Shown here piece by piece: positions 59,030-64,000 of a DNA stretch of 64,000 nucleotides (positions within the stretch are counted from its first letter, which is position 1; each line of letters begins with the position of its first letter). A program made the position numbers and the translations under genes. Source of the stretch: Porcisia hertigi (taxonomy: Eukaryota; Euglenozoa; Kinetoplastea; Trypanosomatida; Trypanosomatidae); contig NC_090595.1 of the NCBI RefSeq assembly GCF_017918235.1, forward strand, positions 3,755,501 to 3,819,500, written 5' to 3'. The notes under the pieces are model-generated. The model was given only the letters and a program-made list of their open reading frames with translations, did no database searches and was not told where the DNA came from.

Positions 59030-60232
59030 CTAGCTCTCTTTTGTTGCCTGCCCCGGAGTGAGACAAGCAGCGGTGGAAACACGGTATATGACATCGAAGT
59101 TCATCTTCATAATCTTCCACACTCCTTCGACATGAAACGGCAACCCATTGTCCTCCGAAAACTTTCGAAGAATACGTCGCGCCTCCGGGTACCGGTAGCG
59201 AGGAACCGTTGGGAGAAGATGATGCTCCAGCTGGTATTGCATCCCTCCAAAAAACCACTCAAGGAAGAAGTTGGAGCAATGCACGCCGCGGGTGGCGCGA
59301 TACTGATCTACAATGAAGTTATACGGCTCGTCATGCTCAATCATCTCCTCCGTCTGATGATTCGCTGTCACTACCACTGCGACACAGAAACCCCCCAGAA
59401 TAACGCTGCACAGAGCTACCTTCCAGGGCAACAGCGCCAACCAGAGGTAATTCAGCGTCATCAAAAACAGCTCTACCCTGTTACCACTGCCCAGCGCAAA
59501 GCGCAGAGACTGCAACCGCCACGAAACGTAAAGAAGAGCGTATGCTGGAAGGTAAAAGATGAACTGATAGCGGCGGCATGCTGCGTCCTCGGACACATCT
59601 GGCACCCAGAGAAACAGAAAAGGCTCGTTGTGAATGTCGGCATCCATGCCTTTTCGGTTAACGAACACATGATGACTATTGTGCTTATTTGACCACCACT
59701 CCAAAGAGAATGCGTTAATTAGGCCACCAACTGCGTTGGCGAGGAAGCAGGCAAACTTGCCGCGGGCGTGGCCAAAATCATGAGCTAGCCAGCCCCCTTG
59801 CTGCATGCCCAGTCCGATCAAAATCGTGCCCAGCAGGGGACGCGTGTAGCTCAGATACGTCCCCACAACGCAGAGAAAAATGACGGGAATAATGTTGCAC
59901 ACAAAGTCGAGAACCCATCTCCGCTCAAACCACCCCTCTCCCCGCAACTGTTGAACGAGCCTCTCAAAGTTCAGTGACACCTTGTCGCGAGCCCCGTCGC
60001 CCTCCTTCAGAGGCAGGGCCTTCATGCGCTTCAGCTTATGAATCGCCTCCTTTGAGTGCAGCGAGTAGAACGCATCTGTGGCGTCTTTCCCATGAAATTC
60101 GTCACACATCTGCGCGCCACCAGGGTGCGATTTCCGCCAGGAAGTACAGTCGTACCAATTGTCGCCAATGCGCATCACACACCTTGGCAGAGGGCTGCGA
60201 TACGCGTACGGGGGAGTGAGCTCGAAGACCAT
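59030..60232 (-). CDS. Front-end fatty acid desaturase with cytochrome b5 domain (delta-6 type)
   Basis: This 400-residue ER membrane enzyme introduces a double bond between an existing one and the carboxyl end of polyunsaturated acyl chains. The N-terminal cytochrome b5 domain has HPGG at 36-39 and a second heme ligand at about His59 (YSLHSKEA). The desaturase core carries the three His boxes: HDFGH at 151-155, HNSHH at 184-188, and QLEHH at 334-338. A Gln in place of the first His of box three is diagnostic of front-end enzymes. About four membrane segments separate the boxes. Delta-6 rather than delta-5 or delta-4 is inferred from remembered position beside PDI on Leishmania chromosome 36. 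The frame starts at TTG; the first ATG is at 60232. Confidence 0.9.
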   Translation of the reverse strand: MVFELTPPYAYRSPLPRCVMRIGDNWYDCTSWRKSHPGGAQMCDEFHGKDATDAFYSLHSKEAIHKLKRMKALPLKEGDGARDKVSLNFERLVQQLRGEGWFERRWVLDFVCNIIPVIFLCVVGTYLSYTRPLLGTILIGLGMQQGGWLAHDFGHARGKFACFLANAVGGLINAFSLEWWSNKHNSHHVFVNRKGMDADIHNEPFLFLWVPDVSEDAACRRYQFIFYLPAYALLYVSWRLQSLRFALGSGNRVELFLMTLNYLWLALLPWKVALCSVILGGFCVAVVVTANHQTEEMIEHDEPYNFIVDQYRATRGVHCSNFFLEWFFGGMQYQLEHHLLPTVPRYRYPEARRILRKFSEDNGLPFHVEGVWKIMKMNFDVIYRVSTAACLTPGQATKES

Positions 60233-60809
60233 TATCAACGTGCGGCGCGGCGCCTGCGCAATTGCGAGGAGATCGAGTTACCCGACGGAGCTGAAAATTG
60301 AGAAGAACAGAGAAACGGGGAGAGAGTGAGACCATCAGATTCAATATCATCACTGTAGCGGTAATAAATAGAGCAAGACCAGGGCTATCGTGCCCGGTTG
60401 TGCCCCAAACACCAAGCATCTCAGCTACATCGGCAGTCTCTTCGACAGTGCGCCAAAGGAAAACCATGGCGTTGGGTGAGCGTGCGTAGACGACTCGTGG
60501 TCGAGGGCACAAATAGGAATTTTTTTCCGTTACCACTCATCGCCGCCGCAGGAGGGCCGCAAGAGCTCCCTCTTTATTGTGCTTATCGCTTTTTGTATGT
60601 GTGTGTGTGTGTGTGTGTGTGGCTGCGGCTCTTCATAGAGTGGAAAGGCGTTCACATGATAGGAGTCCAAAGAGGGACGTACGCGCTCGAATTTAAGCAA
60701 AACGAAGATGGGTGAATCCGTGGAATCACATTCACCCTAGAAGTGTAGCACACGCCGCCTTTTACGATAGGAAGATGACTCGAGAAACGAAACCCTCCAG
60801 CCTTCCCCA
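60233..60809. other. Intergenic, coiled-coil protein to desaturase
   Basis: Non-coding. A TG microsatellite of about 12 units lies at 60597-60621. No gene seen. Confidence 0.75.
60597..60621. repeat. (TG)n microsatellite
   Basis: About twelve TG units between the coiled-coil and desaturase genes. It reads as CA in the transcript. Confidence 0.9.
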
Positions 60810-61910
60810 CTAGCCCTCTAGCGACCCCGCAAGAGCGTCGCATAAGCGTTTGAGGTTCTTGTTCTCCCTCTCAAAGCGCAGGCTCTCATCTTGGTAAAAC
60901 AGAATCTCCTTGCGGAGTTTTGACATTTGGGTTTGGTACCTAAGCATCTCATTGTTGATGCGACCCTGTACCTCCTCCGTTCTCATCGTGTACACGCGGC
61001 GCTCTGCGTTTGCTCTTCGAATGCGCTCTCGCAACTTCAAACTCTCCTTTTCTGGGTTCGCTGAACCGCCCATTGCTTCGTCAGCCGAGAGAGCCGTTTC
61101 GCGATCCTTGACCGCTGACTCTGCGGTGTACTTGGTGTCCATCAGAATATCTGCTACCCTGCTGTTCGCCTCTTCGAGACGCTCTATTTCTTGCAGAAGC
61201 TTGTTTCGCTCCGCCTGGATGCGCTGCGCAACAGTGAGTAGCTCCTTGCTGTTCGAGTCAGCATACGTGTTCACGTTCCGCGTGAGCTCGTTTCGTAAGT
61301 CCTCGATGCGGCGCTGCTTAAGGTCGATGAGGGCAACCATCTCTCTTTCTTTCTTTGAGAACAAGTGAATCGTGCGCTCGCGCTCGCGCGACAGCTCCTG
61401 AACGGTCTTGAGAAGCTCCTGCACACGCGTCTCCTCGCCCTCGCTTGGACCACAGACCTTTTTCCTCAGCAGGTTTTGCAGATCGTCCAGCATTGTCATG
61501 AGGCGAACCACCGTGAGACGCTTTTGCGCGTCCACCTTTCTTTCCTTTAATTCTTTTATGCGAGAAGAAATCTCGCCGATTTCAGCCTCTACACTCTTCC
61601 TTGCGTCGTCTGCTGCCACCAGCTGGCTAACATACTCTTCACGATTAGACCTTGGAGACTGAATAGTTTGTGTCTGGGCGTTTTCGAGGACCTGCCTCGT
61701 ACGAGATGCGGCGCGATACGCATTGTTAGCCTTTTCCCGTGATATTTCCTGGGCAGCAGCTGCGAGTTGAGCATTGACCACATCACTGTTGAGAGTCTGG
61801 GATTGCTGCCTCTTGTGTTGAAGCATCTTTTCGCGCTTCATGAGTGAATCCTCTAGCTGCTGCAGACCAGCCGCCGGTGTGTCCACAGACTGCTCCTCTC
61901 CTGTAATCAT
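60810..61910 (-). CDS. Coiled-coil protein of unknown function
   Basis: The 366-residue product is helical and charged nearly throughout, with long heptad stretches. These fall around residues 100-155 (KSVEAEIGEISSRIKELKE), 165-260 (VQELLKTVQELSRERERT onwards) and 290-360 (KLRERIRRANAERRVYTMR...). No catalytic or membrane segments. A short acidic break near 276-288 (DEAMGGSANPEKES) separates two coils. The layout resembles cytoskeletal, axonemal or flagellar coiled-coil proteins, but I recognise no named family. Start is ATG; composition and codon use match the neighbouring genes. Confidence 0.85.
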   Translation of the reverse strand: MITGEEQSVDTPAAGLQQLEDSLMKREKMLQHKRQQSQTLNSDVVNAQLAAAAQEISREKANNAYRAASRTRQVLENAQTQTIQSPRSNREEYVSQLVAADDARKSVEAEIGEISSRIKELKERKVDAQKRLTVVRLMTMLDDLQNLLRKKVCGPSEGEETRVQELLKTVQELSRERERTIHLFSKKEREMVALIDLKQRRIEDLRNELTRNVNTYADSNSKELLTVAQRIQAERNKLLQEIERLEEANSRVADILMDTKYTAESAVKDRETALSADEAMGGSANPEKESLKLRERIRRANAERRVYTMRTEEVQGRINNEMLRYQTQMSKLRKEILFYQDESLRFERENKNLKRLCDALAGSLEG

Positions 61911-62512
61911 CTCGCCGGCTCGACCCAGAAAGAGTAAATGAAACTAAACTGGTGTGCGACGAAAGAAACAGGGAACGCTTTTCAAAGACGGTCTACCACA
62001 GTCTGGTGATACCCTATGGGGGCTACTACAAAGCACCTATTGAGGATGCACAAGCGAAATGAAAAAACTGCAAGCGCAGGTCTCTATCCAATGCTGCAGA
62101 GTGCGCTGGATAACGCTTTGCGCCACTGACAACTACCACGTTATCTAAAGAAGATGGGGTGTGGTGAACCAGCCATAGAAAATCAGTAGAGAGAAAAAAA
62201 CAGTGCAAAGCCCGTAGGTGCCCAAGAAAGCGCGCGCGTACCAAGTAAAAGGGGTAAGGAGAAAAACATTTTGACACCACAGCGCGCAACCACGTTTCAT
62301 CACCTGCGCATAACATGACGACGACGGTTCGCATTCCATACCCCTGCCCGTGGATACTTACTGCCGTACGGGCGATAAGGATGCATTCTGAAGAGTTGTG
62401 TTACGGTGTGAAGTTCTTGAGACCGCGCAATATATATTATGTACACTTTTCTGTCATGTTTGTGAGCAACTAACGATTCTGGCACTAGGACGCAAGGCTT
62501 CAAACGGGACAG
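61911..62512. other. Intergenic, methyltransferase-like to coiled-coil gene
   Basis: Non-coding, about 600 bases, moderately AT-rich with a short TA run near 62433. No gene seen. Confidence 0.75.
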
Positions 62513-63382
62513 TTACTGTACCTTGTCCGTGCCTACCACAGGTGTTACCCTTTCCTGCGGGACTGCCGCTCTCGCTTTCCGTGGCTGAAGAACAAGGGCG
62601 TAGTAGAAACCAAAAAGGCATCTCTGCTCCCCCTTGAGGTCGTACAGCATGCCCTCACGAATCCACTTATGATAGTCGTGAGTGAAAGACATACTGCTAG
62701 TTGTGGCTTTGTTGAACCAACGAGCTAGTCTGGTGAGATGCGAGGATGTCGGCTTTCCAACATCCATAACAAGAAAAAGGCCGTCCTCTTTAACGAGCTT
62801 CGCTGCCGAATCGAAGAGACTGCGTGCTTTGCTTTCGTGGTGGTTGAGCAGCTCGTCACGAATGAGCACACAGTCATACTTTTGAAAGTCCGGAAGTTGC
62901 GTGTCTGCACGCAGAACGGTGGCGAAATTCACCGTGCTGCCGACCCAGTTATGATCGTTTCGAGTCATAAAATCAAGCGTCATGGCCCGTCGTCGTTTCT
63001 CCTGTTGCTCCTCCGATAGTGTCTCGTCAGAGCGATAGTGACCGTCGTCAACAACCTTTTCCTCGACTAGAAACTCAACACGGATAGCCTTGGACATTTC
63101 GTACAAAGACACATCCTTTTCATCATACAACTTCGGGGAGAGATCAAGCACCTTTCCCCGACAGTAATCCCGGTACACGCGGCGTGCGCATCGATGTATG
63201 AGGAACTGAGGAAGGGAGCTGAAACCCAAGAAGAGAGCGACACAGCCGATGGTCGTCAAAAAGAAGCGATTTCGGCCTTGGACAATTTTGTCGTACTTCT
63301 CCCTCGGGACCTGTGAAGGATGGTGCGATCCGGTAGCTGGCGGCTCCAGCCTCGGCCTCACACTACTAGTGGCATAAAACAT
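62513..63382 (-). CDS. Membrane-anchored methyltransferase-like protein
   Basis: The 289-residue protein has one membrane segment at about 40-62 (FFLTTIGCVALFLGFSSLPQF) after a short Pro/His-rich N-terminus. A domain with the shape of a class I SAM-dependent methyltransferase follows. The region GKVLDLSP at 76-83 sits where motif I belongs. YDCVLIRDELLNH fits motif II, and AKLVKEDGLFLVMDVGKPTSS fits the strand after the LKPGG turn. The glycine-rich E/D-x-G-x-G loop of motif I is not seen, so cofactor binding is doubtful. The overall layout (N-terminal anchor, small methyltransferase) recalls yeast mitochondrial Oms1-type proteins. Start is ATG. Confidence 0.65.
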   Translation of the reverse strand: MFYATSSVRPRLEPPATGSHHPSQVPREKYDKIVQGRNRFFLTTIGCVALFLGFSSLPQFLIHRCARRVYRDYCRGKVLDLSPKLYDEKDVSLYEMSKAIRVEFLVEEKVVDDGHYRSDETLSEEQQEKRRRAMTLDFMTRNDHNWVGSTVNFATVLRADTQLPDFQKYDCVLIRDELLNHHESKARSLFDSAAKLVKEDGLFLVMDVGKPTSSHLTRLARWFNKATTSSMSFTHDYHKWIREGMLYDLKGEQRCLFGFYYALVLQPRKARAAVPQERVTPVVGTDKVQ

Positions 63383-64000
63383 CGCCTACTCGTCGCTGTC
63401 CACGTCAAGCAGTTGTCAAGACGCCCGTTCCTGCTGCAAAGAGTGAAAGAGAGCGAGATAAGTGTGAGCGAGAAAAAACGGGTAGCATGCATAACAGAGA
63501 CAAACGGCACGCGGCTCAGGCCATAGTACTCAACAACCCCCTCTCGCCAAAGAAAAGTGGAGATGAGAGCCCGAAAAGAAAAAAAGACCCCTCTAGAAAG
63601 AAGAGCAGGCGGCTTCATGACGTGATTCGTCAATTCGAGAAGACCCTCACATCGAGCTGGAGACGTCCCGCACTCCTCATAAGGATATACACAGCGCAAT
63701 GCTCACTAAACGTGTGCTTTATGCGAGACTGTGGTGGAGATCTATGTCGGGAGCTCTCTGACACTGCAAGGAAACAGCGGTCAAATAAACCTTCAGGCAC
63801 GCCAAGAGACGGTGTCGTCACGAGACACGCCCCGCCGCGCCATTTGGCCTTCATGAATATAGTTTTAGAAAATCGTTATCTTATATCCTTATCGTCCTTC
63901 AAAATCTTGTACAGAAAACAACAATCTTTTAGGAATAACAAAAAAGCCGACCGGAAACAATCACAAGAACAACCGCGTGTCAGACCAACAAAGAGGACAC
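63383..64000. other. Non-coding right edge, upstream of methyltransferase-like gene
   Basis: The 5' UTR of the methyltransferase-like gene and intergenic DNA. The last 150 bases are AT-rich. Short frames (for example 63630-63854) have no family resemblance and are not called. Confidence 0.65.

Noticed and set aside
1-64000. Search for telomere repeats, SIDER/ingi-type retroposons, transposons and CRISPR-like arrays
   Set aside because: No TTAGGG arrays, no recognisable reverse-transcriptase frame and no regular spaced repeats seen; the SIDER signature could not be tested by eye.

Overview
This is a nuclear segment from a kinetoplastid flagellate, most likely of the Leishmaniinae (Leishmania or a close relative). 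All 24 convincing protein genes lie on the minus strand. None shows an intron. The gaps between genes carry long purine runs on the plus strand, which are polypyrimidine tracts in the transcript, as expected for trans-splicing. The gaps are also full of CA/TG microsatellites and homopolymers. Lineage-marker genes are present: an editosome protein with two C2H2 fingers and an OB fold (KREPA2 type), a fungal-type tripartite tRNA ligase, a front-end desaturase and a Nup155-type nucleoporin. The run bromodomain factor - Nup155 - LRR protein - CCT8 - L1-domain protein - KREPA2 - PDI - delta-6-type desaturase matches, from memory and unchecked, the distal part of Leishmania chromosome 36 and a block of T. 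brucei chromosome 10. The species cannot be fixed from the sequence alone.

Transcription runs right to left, and the order in that direction is as follows. Right part (64-45 kb): methyltransferase-like membrane protein, coiled-coil protein, cytochrome b5 desaturase, PDI, small OB-fold protein, KREPA2, ribosomal-L1-domain protein, CCT theta, LRR/coiled-coil protein. Middle (45-22 kb): Nup155, a possible small membrane protein, a bromodomain factor, EVE-domain protein, an Ala/Pro/Val-rich protein, tRNA ligase Trl1, a 90-residue protein, TMEM65 fused to EF-hands, an amino-acid permease, a SET protein, a hotdog thioesterase. Left part (22-1 kb): UFL1, AFG1 ATPase, a SMYD5-like SET/MYND protein, an FCP/SCP-type phosphatase, beta-adaptin.

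The left quarter is unusual. Two gene-free stretches of 7.6 kb (3334-10891) and 3.4 kb (11771-15205) flank the phosphatase gene. They consist mainly of purine-biased low-complexity DNA with a few compositionally normal islands and one perfect AT hairpin. I found no tRNA, rRNA, telomere repeat, CRISPR or recognisable transposon.

The genes do not form one pathway. This is normal for trypanosomatid polycistrons, where expression is set mostly after transcription. There is a loose mitochondrial theme (KREPA2, the adjacent OB-fold protein, TMEM65/EF-hand, AFG1, perhaps the methyltransferase-like protein) and a chromatin theme (one bromodomain protein and two SET-domain proteins). I saw no coherent new multi-gene system. 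The best leads are single-protein oddities: EF-hands fused to TMEM65, a bromodomain that appears to lack its acetyl-lysine-anchoring Asn, a non-standard ligase motif in Trl1, and an uncharacterised OB-fold gene next to an editosome gene. Where the first codon of an open frame was not ATG, I moved the start to the first in-frame ATG, or to the first ATG downstream of the likely splice acceptor.
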